Positions 17,144-26,022 of a stretch of 64,000 nt of DNA are shown here, one piece after another (position 1 is the stretch's first letter; each line of letters opens with the position of its first letter). The notes under the pieces are model-generated. The model ran no database searches. It was not told the origin of the DNA and was given only the letters and a program-made list of their open reading frames with translations. The position numbers were made by a program, and so were the translations under genes. Location: the NCBI RefSeq assembly GCF_020805785.1, contig NZ_JAJGZV010000002.1:930001-994000 (forward strand). Direction: 5' to 3'. The DNA comes from Flavobacterium chungbukense (GTDB lineage Bacteria > Bacteroidota > Bacteroidia > Flavobacteriales > Flavobacteriaceae).

Positions 17144-18124
17144 ATGAGAGAAATCGCTTTTATAAAACAAAACAAAGAAAAATGGCTCGAATTCGAGCTG
17201 GCAATTTTCGGTAAAGCTAAAAAAAATCCTGATGAATTAGCTAATTTGTACATTCAAATGATGAATGATTTATCTTATGCCCAAACGTATTATCCTAAAA
17301 GTAAAACGGTTGTCTACCTAAATCATCTAGCTTCTCAAATCTATCAAAAAATTTACAAAACCAAACGTACGGATAGAAATCAGATTATTGAATTTTTTAA
17401 AATTGAAGTTCCTTTATTGGTTTACGAATACAGAAGGTATTTATATTACGCTTTTGCTTTATTTTTTATAACTGTTGCAATTGGTGTTCTTTCTGCTCGA
17501 TACGATCAAGATTTTGTGAGACTGATTATGGGCGATCAATACGTAAATATGTCACTTGCAAATATTAGAAAAGGAAACCCAATGGCAGTTTATGGTTCTG
17601 GCAGCAATTGGGGAAGTTTTATTCGAATTACTGTAAACAACTTATTTGTAGGTGCGAAATGTTATTTCTACGGCATCTTTGCCGGACTTGGCACTTTTTA
17701 TATTTTTTTGCAAAACTGTATCATGCTGGGTTCTTTTCAATACTTTTTTTATGAGCACAATGTGTTTTGGAAAAGTGTACGAGGCATCTGGATTCATGGT
17801 TCGATGGAAATTTTTGCCATTGTAATCGAAACTGCGACTGGATTCATTTTAGGAGCTTCGATTCTTTTTCCAAAGACTTTTTCCCGAATGAATTCTTTCA
17901 AAATTGGATTTAAAAACAGTTTCAAAATATTCTTAAGTACTTTTCCCTTTACCATAAGTGCAGGTTTTTTAGAAGGTTTTATCACAAGATATTCTCTTGA
18001 TATGCCTACTTGGTTAAGCATTTTTATCATCTTGATCACTTTAAGCATAATTTCATTTTATTACCTGATTTATCCTTTTATTGTACACAAAAAAATTCAT
18101 TCTTTAACAGCTAAAAATCTTTAA
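17144..18124 (+). CDS. Stage II sporulation protein M-like membrane protein
   Basis: A 326-residue SpoIIM-family protein: a soluble N-terminus that opens with REIAFIKQNKEKWLEFE, then about five transmembrane segments from residue 105, including the GPSL-like NNLFVGAKCYFYGIFAGLGT block and WIHGSMEIFAIVIE, the typical H-G-x-x-E signature. The organism does not sporulate; in this phylum the family belongs to a membrane cluster with MoxR and DUF58. Function unknown. It is first of five plus-strand genes (gap to DUF4129 9 bp). Confidence 0.88.
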   Translation: MREIAFIKQNKEKWLEFELAIFGKAKKNPDELANLYIQMMNDLSYAQTYYPKSKTVVYLNHLASQIYQKIYKTKRTDRNQIIEFFKIEVPLLVYEYRRYLYYAFALFFITVAIGVLSARYDQDFVRLIMGDQYVNMSLANIRKGNPMAVYGSGSNWGSFIRITVNNLFVGAKCYFYGIFAGLGTFYIFLQNCIMLGSFQYFFYEHNVFWKSVRGIWIHGSMEIFAIVIETATGFILGASILFPKTFSRMNSFKIGFKNSFKIFLSTFPFTISAGFLEGFITRYSLDMPTWLSIFIILITLSIISFYYLIYPFIVHKKIHSLTAKNL

Positions 18125-18133
18125 GACCAAGTA

Positions 18134-18907
18134 ATGACAAGATTCTTCTTTATTTTATCTTTTCTTTTTTGCAGCGTCATTTCGACCGCTCAAGACAGCA
18201 CGGTTGTATACGAAGAGCCACCAAAAGTAGCTGGAATAAAGTTTTCTGAAAAAGACATTCAGGTTGATGCTGCTGTTATAGATGCCAAACATTTTGACAA
18301 AAATTTTAAAAAGAGATATACTGGTTCAGAATTTATTTATGAATATAAAACTCCTGAAAAAAACTGGTGGGATCTTTTCACAGAATGGCTCGCAAAATTA
18401 TTTGGAAACCTTTTTCATTTTGAAAGTCCGCAGACTTCATTAAATTTCGTTGTCATTTTATTCCGAATTATAGCCATTTTGGTCATTGTCATTGTTATCT
18501 ATTTTATCGCTAAAAATATATCCAATCAAGAAGGACGCTGGATTTTTGGAAAATCAGATAAAAAAACAATATTTTATTCTGATGCCGAAAAAAACATTCA
18601 TCTTTTAGATTTCGATAAACTTATAAAAGAAAGTATTGAAAACGGCGAAAAAAGAGCCGCTATCCGATACTATTATCTCTGGCTTTTAAAAGTTATGGCA
18701 CAGCATAATTATATCGAATGGGATATTGAAAAAACGAATTCTGATTATTTATACGAATTACAGCAAACAGCTCATAAAGAAGAATTTACCTACCTCTCTT
18801 ATTTATACAATTACATCTGGTACGGTGAATTTGAAATTGATGATATTAGATTCAATAGTACAGAAAATAGATTTAAAAAAGCTTTAAAAACCTTTGGTAA
18901 TGGATAG
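18134..18907 (+). CDS. DUF4129 domain protein
   Basis: A 257-residue protein with a signal peptide (LSFLFCSVISTAQ), a Trp-rich juxtamembrane segment (NWWDLFTEWLAKLF), one transmembrane helix (about 113-133) and a cytoplasmic DUF4129 domain (EKRAAIRYYYLWLLKVM, YLYNYIWYGEFEID). The family accompanies MoxR-DUF58 genes. It overlaps the next gene by 8 bases. Confidence 0.85.
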   Translation: MTRFFFILSFLFCSVISTAQDSTVVYEEPPKVAGIKFSEKDIQVDAAVIDAKHFDKNFKKRYTGSEFIYEYKTPEKNWWDLFTEWLAKLFGNLFHFESPQTSLNFVVILFRIIAILVIVIVIYFIAKNISNQEGRWIFGKSDKKTIFYSDAEKNIHLLDFDKLIKESIENGEKRAAIRYYYLWLLKVMAQHNYIEWDIEKTNSDYLYELQQTAHKEEFTYLSYLYNYIWYGEFEIDDIRFNSTENRFKKALKTFGNG

Positions 18908-20102
18908 AAATATTAAAATATACATTGCGTTTCTGGTTTTGCTTTTTGGTTTTATTTTACTAATAGATAAAGGAAAGCCAAAACCTATTGATTGGACTCC
19001 GACGTATTCCGTTAACGATAAAATTCCGTTTGGTCTCTACGTTTTTGATCAAGAAGCAAGTCGTTTTTTTAAGAATCAGAAAATAAAGAGAATTTCTACT
19101 GAAACGCCTTACGAATACTTAGATTCACAATATGATGACACAGAAGGTGTTGAAAATTATAAAGTGAAAGGAAATTTCATCAATATCTCTGAAGTCAATA
19201 ATATTGATGATCAGTCAATGAAAGAGATTTTGTATTTTGTTTCACATGGCAATAATGCTTTTTTGAGCATGAAAGAATTTCCTGCCTTACTGCTTGATTC
19301 TTTAAAGATTCAGGTACAGACCGATTTTCCGCCTGCAGATAGCGTTGTAACTTGGCTGGCAAACAAGAAATTAAGTAGTAAAAAATATACTTTAAACTCT
19401 GGGTTAAATGATTATTTTTCGAAAATAGATACTTTAAATACAACTGTTTTAGGATATCAAATTAATAAAAAAAATAAACAGATTAATTTTATTGAAGTTC
19501 CTTACAAAAACGGATATGTTTATTTGCATACACAGCCCGTTGCTTTTACGAATTATACTTTACTAAAAAAAGATCGTTATCAATATGCAGAAAATGTGTT
19601 GTCTTATTTTTCAAAAGGGGCTATTTTCTGGTATAATAAAGGACCTAAAGATGAACGAATTTCTGGTTCTCCGCTGCGTTATATTATGAGTCAGCCTCCT
19701 TTAAAATCTGCTTGGTTTTTAGGTTTATTTGGTATTTTGATTTTTATGATTTTTAATGCAAAACGAAAACAGCGTGTAGTGCCGATCATTAAACCATTGG
19801 AAAATTTAACTGTCGATTTTACCAAAACAATAGGAAACTTGTATTATCAAGAAGGAGATCACACTAATATTATTGACAAAAAAATCATTTACTTTTTGGA
19901 AAAAATCAGAACTGATTTTTTAATAGATACCACGAAACTGGATGACGATTTTATAAAAAAATTACATTATAAAACTGGAAAAGACGAAAAAGATATTCAA
20001 GAACTTGTTTCTTTAATTAACCATCATAGAAATAGTTACCACGGAAGTCTTGAAGAAGATTTGCTTCGAATAAATACCGCAATTGAAAAGATTTTGCACT
20101 AA
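18900..20102 (+). CDS. DUF4350 domain protein
   Basis: A 400-residue protein with an N-terminal membrane anchor (IYIAFLVLLFGFILLI), an extracytoplasmic DUF4350 domain (GLYVFDQEAS, then the LYFVSHGNNAFLSM segment near 100) and a second span near 270 (WFLGLFGILIFMIFN) leading to a soluble C-terminal tail. The ATG at 18900 is chosen over an in-frame TTG at 18894. It overlaps the DUF4129 stop, so translation is coupled. Confidence 0.82.
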   Translation: MDRNIKIYIAFLVLLFGFILLIDKGKPKPIDWTPTYSVNDKIPFGLYVFDQEASRFFKNQKIKRISTETPYEYLDSQYDDTEGVENYKVKGNFINISEVNNIDDQSMKEILYFVSHGNNAFLSMKEFPALLLDSLKIQVQTDFPPADSVVTWLANKKLSSKKYTLNSGLNDYFSKIDTLNTTVLGYQINKKNKQINFIEVPYKNGYVYLHTQPVAFTNYTLLKKDRYQYAENVLSYFSKGAIFWYNKGPKDERISGSPLRYIMSQPPLKSAWFLGLFGILIFMIFNAKRKQRVVPIIKPLENLTVDFTKTIGNLYYQEGDHTNIIDKKIIYFLEKIRTDFLIDTTKLDDDFIKKLHYKTGKDEKDIQELVSLINHHRNSYHGSLEEDLLRINTAIEKILH

Positions 20103-20113
20103 TTAAAAATATA

Positions 20114-20188
20114 TGCCACAGATTAAAATGATTAACACAGATTAATTCATTCTATAAAAATCATTTTTAATCCTCTTAATCTGTAGCA
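20114..20188. repeat. GCCACAGATT palindromic repeat
   Basis: About 75 bp between DUF4350 and MoxR genes. The left arm has GCCACAGATTAAAATGATT and the right arm AATCATTTTTAAT plus TTAATCTGTAGC, an imperfect inverted repeat made of near-repeated CACAGATTAA words. It resembles in design, not in exact sequence, the element at 24825-24902. Confidence 0.55.
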
Positions 20189-20215
20189 AAATAAAAATAA
20201 AAAACAGACTAAGTT

Positions 20216-21229
20216 ATGGACGATATCAATACCAATGCAAACGAAATCACTAATGACAATGTGAATTTTGAAACCCGAATTAATTTAGGCCCGCTTTTGG
20301 ACCATGTAAACACAATTAAAAAAGAAATTGAAACCGTAATTGTTGGCCAGCATAAAATGGTTGATCAGCTTTTAGTTGCCATTTTATCAAATGGTCATGT
20401 TCTTCTGGAAGGTGTTCCTGGAGTCGCTAAAACGATCACAGCCAAATTATTGTCTAAAACTTTAAATATAGGTTTCAGCAGAATACAGTTTACGCCAGAT
20501 TTGATGCCGTCTGATATTTTGGGAACTTCTATTTATAATTTGAAAAGCTCAGAATTTGAGTTTAAAAAAGGACCAATTTTCTCCAATTTGATTTTAATTG
20601 ATGAAATCAACCGTGCACCAGCAAAAACCCAGGCTGCACTTTTTGAAGTTATGGAAGAACGTCAAATTACAATTGATGGATCTGCCTATCAATTAGAAAC
20701 GCCATTTTTGGTTATTGCTACTCAAAATCCAATTGAGCAGGAAGGAACTTACCGTTTACCAGAAGCGCAATTAGATCGTTTTCTTTTTAAAATAAGTATT
20801 GATTATCCGAAATTAAATGAAGAAATTTTAATTATTCAGAGAGAGCATTCTTTGCAAAACCATGATAAACTCGAGGCAATTAAAACGATTCTTTCTTCTG
20901 AAGAAATCAAACATTATCAAGGTTTGGTAAAACAAATTAGAATAGAGCAAAATCTATTAGAATATATTGCAAGAATTGTTGTCAATACACGCGAAAATGC
21001 TTTCTTATATTTAGGAGCTTCTCCTCGTGCTTCCATTGCAATTTTAAATGCAGCTAAAGGTTTTGCAGCGATTCGAGGACGTGATTTTGTTACGCCTGAA
21101 GATATTAAAGAAGCGGCAACTCCGGTTTTGCAACACCGTGTTATAGTAACTCCAGAACGCGAAATGGAAGGTATTACCAGCTCGGAAATTATTAAACAGA
21201 TTATTGAAACTGTTGAAATACCTAGATAA
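20216..21229 (+). CDS. MoxR-family AAA+ ATPase
   Basis: A 337-residue MoxR ATPase: Walker A GVPGVAKT (about 65-72), Walker B LILIDEIN near 122-129, sensor 1 ATQNP near 168, and the arginine-rich GTYRLPEAQLDRF segment. MoxR proteins are chaperone-like ATPases that work with VWA or DUF58 proteins. It lies 26 bp from the DUF58 ORF, the usual partner, and 113 bp after DUF4350 with a repeat between. Confidence 0.93.
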   Translation: MDDINTNANEITNDNVNFETRINLGPLLDHVNTIKKEIETVIVGQHKMVDQLLVAILSNGHVLLEGVPGVAKTITAKLLSKTLNIGFSRIQFTPDLMPSDILGTSIYNLKSSEFEFKKGPIFSNLILIDEINRAPAKTQAALFEVMEERQITIDGSAYQLETPFLVIATQNPIEQEGTYRLPEAQLDRFLFKISIDYPKLNEEILIIQREHSLQNHDKLEAIKTILSSEEIKHYQGLVKQIRIEQNLLEYIARIVVNTRENAFLYLGASPRASIAILNAAKGFAAIRGRDFVTPEDIKEAATPVLQHRVIVTPEREMEGITSSEIIKQIIETVEIPR

Positions 21230-21267
21230 TGGTGAATTGTGAATTAACCTGAAACTTGAAAAATAAA

Positions 21268-22599
21268 ATGAAATTCTTTAAAAGTCTATATCTTAATAAC
21301 TTATTCTTCTATGCGCTTATAGGTATCATAGGGCTTTTTGTTTGTGCTTTTATTTTTCCAAATATGTACAACGCTGTTTGGCTTCTGGTTTTAGGGTTGG
21401 CGACTTTTTTAGGAATTGATATTTTATTACTATACACAATCAATAAAGGGATTGAAGCAGAAAGGATTACACCAGAGAAGTTATCCAATGGAGATTTAAA
21501 TCCGATTAAAATTACTTTAAAGAATCATTACAATTTCTCCATTCTTATTAAAATTATTGACGAAATTCCTTTTCAATTTCAAGTTCGCGATTTTAAGATT
21601 CTAAAAAAAATAAACGCCGCAACACAAAAAGAAATTAACTACGAACTGCGTCCAACAGAACGTGGCGAATATCTCTTTGGTGCTTTAAATATTTATGTTT
21701 CTTCTCCTTTAAAATTAATTTCTAGAAGATTTATTTTTGACAAAAATCAGATGGTTCCAACGTATCCATCATACATCCAATTAAGAAAATACGATTTAAT
21801 AGCCTTTTCGAATAATCTGTTTCAGTACGGAATAAAAAAAATACGCCGAATTGGACACACGATGGAATTTGAGCAAATTAAAGAATATGTACAAGGCGAT
21901 GATTTAAGAACAATAAATTGGAAAGCTACTGCCAAGAAAAATGCTTTGATGGTCAATCAGTTTCAAGACGAAAAATCGCAATCTGTTTACATGGCAATTG
22001 ACAAAGGACGCGTTATGCAAATGCCTTTTGACGGATTGGCTTTGTTGGATTATGCAATAAATTCGGCTTTAGTTTTGTCTAATGTTATTCTCAAAAAACA
22101 AGATAAAGCAGGACTTTTTTCTTTTTCAAAAAAAGTAGAAAATCGAGTTTTTGCAGAAAGAAGAGGTTCGCAGATGCAGAAAATTCTAGAGACTTTGTAC
22201 AACATCAAAACTGATTTTTTTGAAAGTGATTACAGCAGATTGTATGCTGATATTAAGAAAAACATCAATCAAAGAAGTTTAATCATTCTGTACACTAATT
22301 TTGAAACAATGGACGGCTTAAACAGGCAATTACCTTACTTAAAAGGAATTGCAAAAAGTCATTTATTGGTTGTCGTTTTCTTTAGCAATACTGAATTGAA
22401 CAGCATCATTAATAAAAAAACAAATACACTTCAGGAAGTTTATGACAAGGTAATCGCTGAAAAATTCATGTTCGAAAAACGATTAATTGTAAACGAACTA
22501 AAAAAATACGGGATTCATTCGGTTTTAACGCAACCAGAAAATCTGACTTTAGACGCTATTAATAAATATTTGGAAATTAAATCGAGAGGAATTTTATAA
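21268..22599 (+). CDS. DUF58 domain protein (MoxR partner)
   Basis: A 443-residue protein with two N-terminal transmembrane helices (about 8-50) and a C-terminal DUF58/VWA-like domain. The hallmark EYVQGDDLRTINWKATAK is at about 212-229, and a MIDAS-like MAIDKGR follows at about 247. The ATG at 21268 is preferred to an in-frame TTG at 21256. Part of the SpoIIM-DUF4129-DUF4350-MoxR-DUF58 set, whose job is probably at the membrane; exact role unknown. No bat-type VWA/TPR genes follow. Confidence 0.9.
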   Translation: MKFFKSLYLNNLFFYALIGIIGLFVCAFIFPNMYNAVWLLVLGLATFLGIDILLLYTINKGIEAERITPEKLSNGDLNPIKITLKNHYNFSILIKIIDEIPFQFQVRDFKILKKINAATQKEINYELRPTERGEYLFGALNIYVSSPLKLISRRFIFDKNQMVPTYPSYIQLRKYDLIAFSNNLFQYGIKKIRRIGHTMEFEQIKEYVQGDDLRTINWKATAKKNALMVNQFQDEKSQSVYMAIDKGRVMQMPFDGLALLDYAINSALVLSNVILKKQDKAGLFSFSKKVENRVFAERRGSQMQKILETLYNIKTDFFESDYSRLYADIKKNINQRSLIILYTNFETMDGLNRQLPYLKGIAKSHLLVVVFFSNTELNSIINKKTNTLQEVYDKVIAEKFMFEKRLIVNELKKYGIHSVLTQPENLTLDAINKYLEIKSRGIL

Positions 22600-22755
22600 A
22601 AGGTAATTCCTTAAAGCGTACAGAATAAAAAGTTTCTTTTAATCCTTTATTAATATATAGTTACATTACACTATCCCGTAAAAATTGCTAAAATAAATTA
22701 AGTAGTTTTGAATTGTATTAAAAAATAATCCATGCAATTTCAAACTAATTAGGAA

Positions 22756-23853
22756 ATGAAAAAAGCAATTTTAATTCTGTTCATATTATTGAGCTGTAAA
22801 TCTTTAGCACAAAAAACAGAAAACATCATTATCATAACCACAGACGGTTTTAGATGGCAAGAAGTTTTTAAGGGAATTGATCCTGCAATTGCCAATGACA
22901 AAAAGTTCAATCAAGGCGATAGTGCATACATCTACAAAAAATATGCTGATGCCGACATAAAAGAAGCTCGTAAAAAACTAATGCCTTTTTTCTGGTCTGA
23001 AATTGCATCAAAAGGTCAGATTTATGGCAATAGAGATCTAGGAAACAAAGTTGATGTTGCCAATCCGTATTGGTTTAGTTATCCTGGATATAGCGAAATT
23101 ATGACTGGAAATGTTGATTTAAAAGTCAATTCAAATGGTTATAAAGCCAATCCAAATGTCAATGTTTTAGAATTTCTAAACCAGCAATCTAAATTTAAAG
23201 GAAAAGTTGCTGCTTTTGGTGCGTGGGATGCATTTGATAGAATTTTGAATGAAGAAAGAAGCGGTTTCCCTGTCATTTCTGCTTTTGACAAGGTAGGTGG
23301 AAATAAACCAACTGCAGCACAAAAGTTGTTAAATGAAATGCGTGATAATTCATTCAAACCTTTTCATCAAGATGAATGTCTAGATGTTTTTACACATTAT
23401 CAGGCATTAGATGAACTCAAAACAAAAAAACCAAAAGTCTTATATATTGCCTACGGAGAAACGGACGAATGGGCGCATCATGGAGACTATAGATCTTATC
23501 TAGATGCTGCAAATCAAGTTGATAAATGGATTCAGGAAATCTGGAATTTTATCCAAAACGATCCGCAATATAAAAACAAAACGACTTTATTTATTACCGT
23601 AGATCATGGACGTGGTGACAAAGTAAAATCACAATGGACCGATCATGGTGCTGATGTACCTGGTGCATCTCAAATTTGGTTCGCTGCAATTGGGCCAGAA
23701 ATTGCCTCAAAAGGAGAAATCAAAACAGAAGCTCAATTCTATCAAAAACAATTTGCCCAAACTTTGGCTAAAGTCTTAGGATTTGATTTTAAAACATCAC
23801 ACCCTGTAGAAAAAGAAATTTCAGAATTATTTGAAAACAATCAAAAACTATAA
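22756..23853 (+). CDS. Secreted alkaline-phosphatase-superfamily protein
   Basis: A 365-residue exported enzyme of the alkaline phosphatase/sulfatase/nucleotide-pyrophosphatase superfamily. Signal peptide (LILFILLSCKSLAQ), then IITTDGFRW with the first metal-binding Asp (about 30), YIAYGETDEWAHHGDY near 234-249 and FITVDHGRG near 277-285, the later metal ligands. The second residue of the nucleophile region is not obvious. A possible lipobox-like LLSC is present but lies within the hydrophobic core. A TAGTTTTG -7-like element is at 22703. The substrate is unknown. Confidence 0.82.
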   Translation: MKKAILILFILLSCKSLAQKTENIIIITTDGFRWQEVFKGIDPAIANDKKFNQGDSAYIYKKYADADIKEARKKLMPFFWSEIASKGQIYGNRDLGNKVDVANPYWFSYPGYSEIMTGNVDLKVNSNGYKANPNVNVLEFLNQQSKFKGKVAAFGAWDAFDRILNEERSGFPVISAFDKVGGNKPTAAQKLLNEMRDNSFKPFHQDECLDVFTHYQALDELKTKKPKVLYIAYGETDEWAHHGDYRSYLDAANQVDKWIQEIWNFIQNDPQYKNKTTLFITVDHGRGDKVKSQWTDHGADVPGASQIWFAAIGPEIASKGEIKTEAQFYQKQFAQTLAKVLGFDFKTSHPVEKEISELFENNQKL

Positions 23854-23883
23854 ATAATTAACCATTTTAAAACCAACCCCAAA

Positions 23884-24816
23884 ATGAAAAAAAAACTATT
23901 TTTTCTTTTTTTATCGCTGACAGCAATTACTAAAATCAGCGCACAAAAACCAGATACACTTACCGCTTACTACGACAAGATTGAAAAATCTTTTAATTAT
24001 GAATCTGGAAAAATCAGTCTCCAAGAAGGTGATGGAACATTAAATGTACCAAAAGGATTTAAGTTTTTAAATGCCGAACAAACACAAAATGTTTTGAGCA
24101 ATTTGTGGGGAAATCCCGAAGATAAAACCGTTTTGGGTTCTTTGGTTCCAGACGGAAAAGGTGTAACTCATAACAACAGCTGGATGTTTGTAATTAGCTA
24201 CCAAGGTGATGGTTATGTAAAGGATGATGATGCAGATGACATAGATTATGACGACCTTTTAAAAACAATGAAAGAAGATGTTGCTGCTGAAAACGAAGAA
24301 AGAAAAAAAGGAGGTTATTCTGAAGTTCAATTGATTGGATGGGCATCTAAACCTTATTATGATAATAATTTAAAAGTATTGCATTGGGCAAAAGAACTAC
24401 AGTTCGGGCAAGATAAAGACCACACTTTAAATTACGACTTAAGGGTTTTAGGAAGAAAAGGAATGTATAATATTTCTGCTGTTGCTGGTGTTGATCAGCT
24501 GGAAGAAGTAAAAGCAAGTATACCAGGAATTATCAAAAGTGTTGAATTTAACGATGGAAATAAATATCTGGATTTCGATGCTGACACTGATACTGTTGCC
24601 GCTTGGACCATTGGCGGACTTGTAGCTGGGAAAGTACTGGCAAAAGTTGGATTTTTTGCAATCTTAGCTAAATTCGGAAAATTTATCGTAATCGGAATTA
24701 TAGCAGCTTTCGCTGGAATAAAGAAATTTCTTTTTGGAAACAAAGATCAAGTGGTTACTAAACCTGCTGAAGAAACAGCTCTTTTAGAGGAAAATAATAA
24801 TACCACAGAGGAGTAA
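23884..24816 (+). CDS. DUF2167 membrane protein
   Basis: A 310-residue DUF2167 protein: signal peptide (FFLFLSLTAITKISAQ), a periplasmic domain (SLQEGDGTLNVPKGFKFL, then VLGSLVPDG and the YQGDGYVKDDDADDIDYDD acidic run), and two hydrophobic segments near the end (about 232-285) before a Glu/Asn tail. The family's function is not known. It starts 30 bp after the phosphatase gene, so the two are probably co-transcribed. Confidence 0.85.
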   Translation: MKKKLFFLFLSLTAITKISAQKPDTLTAYYDKIEKSFNYESGKISLQEGDGTLNVPKGFKFLNAEQTQNVLSNLWGNPEDKTVLGSLVPDGKGVTHNNSWMFVISYQGDGYVKDDDADDIDYDDLLKTMKEDVAAENEERKKGGYSEVQLIGWASKPYYDNNLKVLHWAKELQFGQDKDHTLNYDLRVLGRKGMYNISAVAGVDQLEEVKASIPGIIKSVEFNDGNKYLDFDADTDTVAAWTIGGLVAGKVLAKVGFFAILAKFGKFIVIGIIAAFAGIKKFLFGNKDQVVTKPAEETALLEENNNTTEE

Positions 24817-24824
24817 AAGTTTTA

Positions 24825-24902
24825 TTTGCCACGAATTTCACGAATTATTTTTTATTTTACTACGAGGAAAAATTAGTGTAAATTAGTGAAATTCGTGGCA
24901 AA
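24825..24902. repeat. GCCACGAATTTCAC palindromic repeat
   Basis: A 78-bp element with perfect 17-bp inverted arms, TTTGCCACGAATTTCAC (24825-24841) and its complement (24886-24902). Near-repeated ATTAGTGTAAATTAGTG words lie in between. It has no T-run, so it is not a simple terminator. Design matches the repeat at 20114-20188. Confidence 0.65.
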
Positions 24903-24995
24903 CCTTATTTTAGCAAACCTACAGGTTTTAAAAACTTCGCAGGAAGAAAAAAACTCTGTACCTTTGCCACTCTGTAACTTTGAGCCTTTAAAAAA

Positions 24996-25784
24996 ATGAA
25001 ACAAATTACTTCTGTTCAAAATCCGTTTATAAAATCTTTGGTTTTACTTCAGGAAAAATCTAAAGCAAGAAAACAAACTGGAACATTTTTGATTGAAGGA
25101 TTACGTGAAATTTCATTAGCCATTAAAGGCGGTTACGAAATTGAAACTGTTTTATTTTTACCAGAATTAGTGTCAGAATCAGAAATCAATAAACTGATTC
25201 AAAACTCCTTTCAAATTATAGAAATTAATAAGGAAGTTTATCAAAAACTGGCTTATCGCGATACGACCGAAGGTATTTTGGCTGTGGCGAAAACCAAATC
25301 GTTACAATTATCAGATCTAAAATTATCCGATAATCCATTGATTCTTGTTGTTGAATCTTTAGAAAAACCAGGAAACATCGGTGCTGTTTTACGAACTGCT
25401 GATGCTGCAAATTTAGACGCTGTTTTAATTGCCAATCCAAAAAGTGACTTATACAATCCGAATATTGTCCGTTCTAGTGTTGGCTGTCTTTTTACCAATC
25501 AAATTGCAACGGGAACATCAGAAGAAATTATTGCTTTTTTAAAAGAAAAAAAGATTAATTTCTACAGTGCCACTTTGCAAAACTCAACTTCTTATCATAC
25601 GCAAAACTTCACTACTCCAACCGCTTTAGTTGTTGGAACAGAAGCTACTGGCTTAACGCAACAATGGCGTGACGAAGCAACGCAAAATATTATTATCCCA
25701 ATGCAAGGCGAAATCGACAGCATGAATGTTTCGGTAGCCGCTGCAATTTTAATTTTTGAAGCGAAACGTCAGAGAGGATTTTAA
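24996..25784 (+). CDS. TrmH/SpoU-family RNA 2'-O-ribose methyltransferase
   Basis: A 262-residue SPOUT methyltransferase with an N-terminal substrate-binding domain (VQNPFIKSLVLLQEKSKARK) and a C-terminal knotted SAM-binding domain: motif 1 EKPGNIGAVLRTADAAN (about 121-137), motif 2 VVGTEATGL (about 209-217) and motif 3 IPMQGEIDSMNVSVAAAI (about 229-246). It should methylate rRNA or tRNA; RlmB-type versus other targets cannot be told. It follows a long repeat-rich gap and is followed by a terminator. Confidence 0.92.
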   Translation: MKQITSVQNPFIKSLVLLQEKSKARKQTGTFLIEGLREISLAIKGGYEIETVLFLPELVSESEINKLIQNSFQIIEINKEVYQKLAYRDTTEGILAVAKTKSLQLSDLKLSDNPLILVVESLEKPGNIGAVLRTADAANLDAVLIANPKSDLYNPNIVRSSVGCLFTNQIATGTSEEIIAFLKEKKINFYSATLQNSTSYHTQNFTTPTALVVGTEATGLTQQWRDEATQNIIIPMQGEIDSMNVSVAAAILIFEAKRQRGF

Positions 25785-25807
25785 ACCTGAGGTTCTAAGG
25801 TTCTGAG

Positions 25808-25844
25808 AAGCTGAGATTCTAAGAGATAAAAGTCAGCTTTTTTT
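25808..25844 (+). terminator. Terminator of the TrmH gene
   Basis: AAGCTGA (25808-25814), an 18-base loop, TCAGCTT (25833-25839), then a T-run to 25844. It is embedded in word-repeat sequence (GGTTCTAAGGTTCTGAG). Confidence 0.6.
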
Positions 25845-26022
25845 AATTTTTAATTCGTAATTTATAATTTATAAAAAATATCAGGTTGAGCGAAGTCGAA
25901 GCCCATTTCTATAAGCAAAAAATCTAAAATCTATCCCGAGGATTCTGGACTAAAATCAGCAATTATAAAGCCTTGTGTATATTGAAACTAATTCTTATTT
26001 TTAGTACTTGAACAATGCCGTT

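Noticed and set aside
22756..23853. Sulfatase as client of the FGE-like protein
   Set aside because: No C/S-x-P-x-R activation motif is visible, and the genes are far apart.
24901..24995. AAACCTACAGGTTTT as a TrmH operator
   Set aside because: A short imperfect palindrome next to repeat words; no -7 element nearby and no reason to assign regulation.
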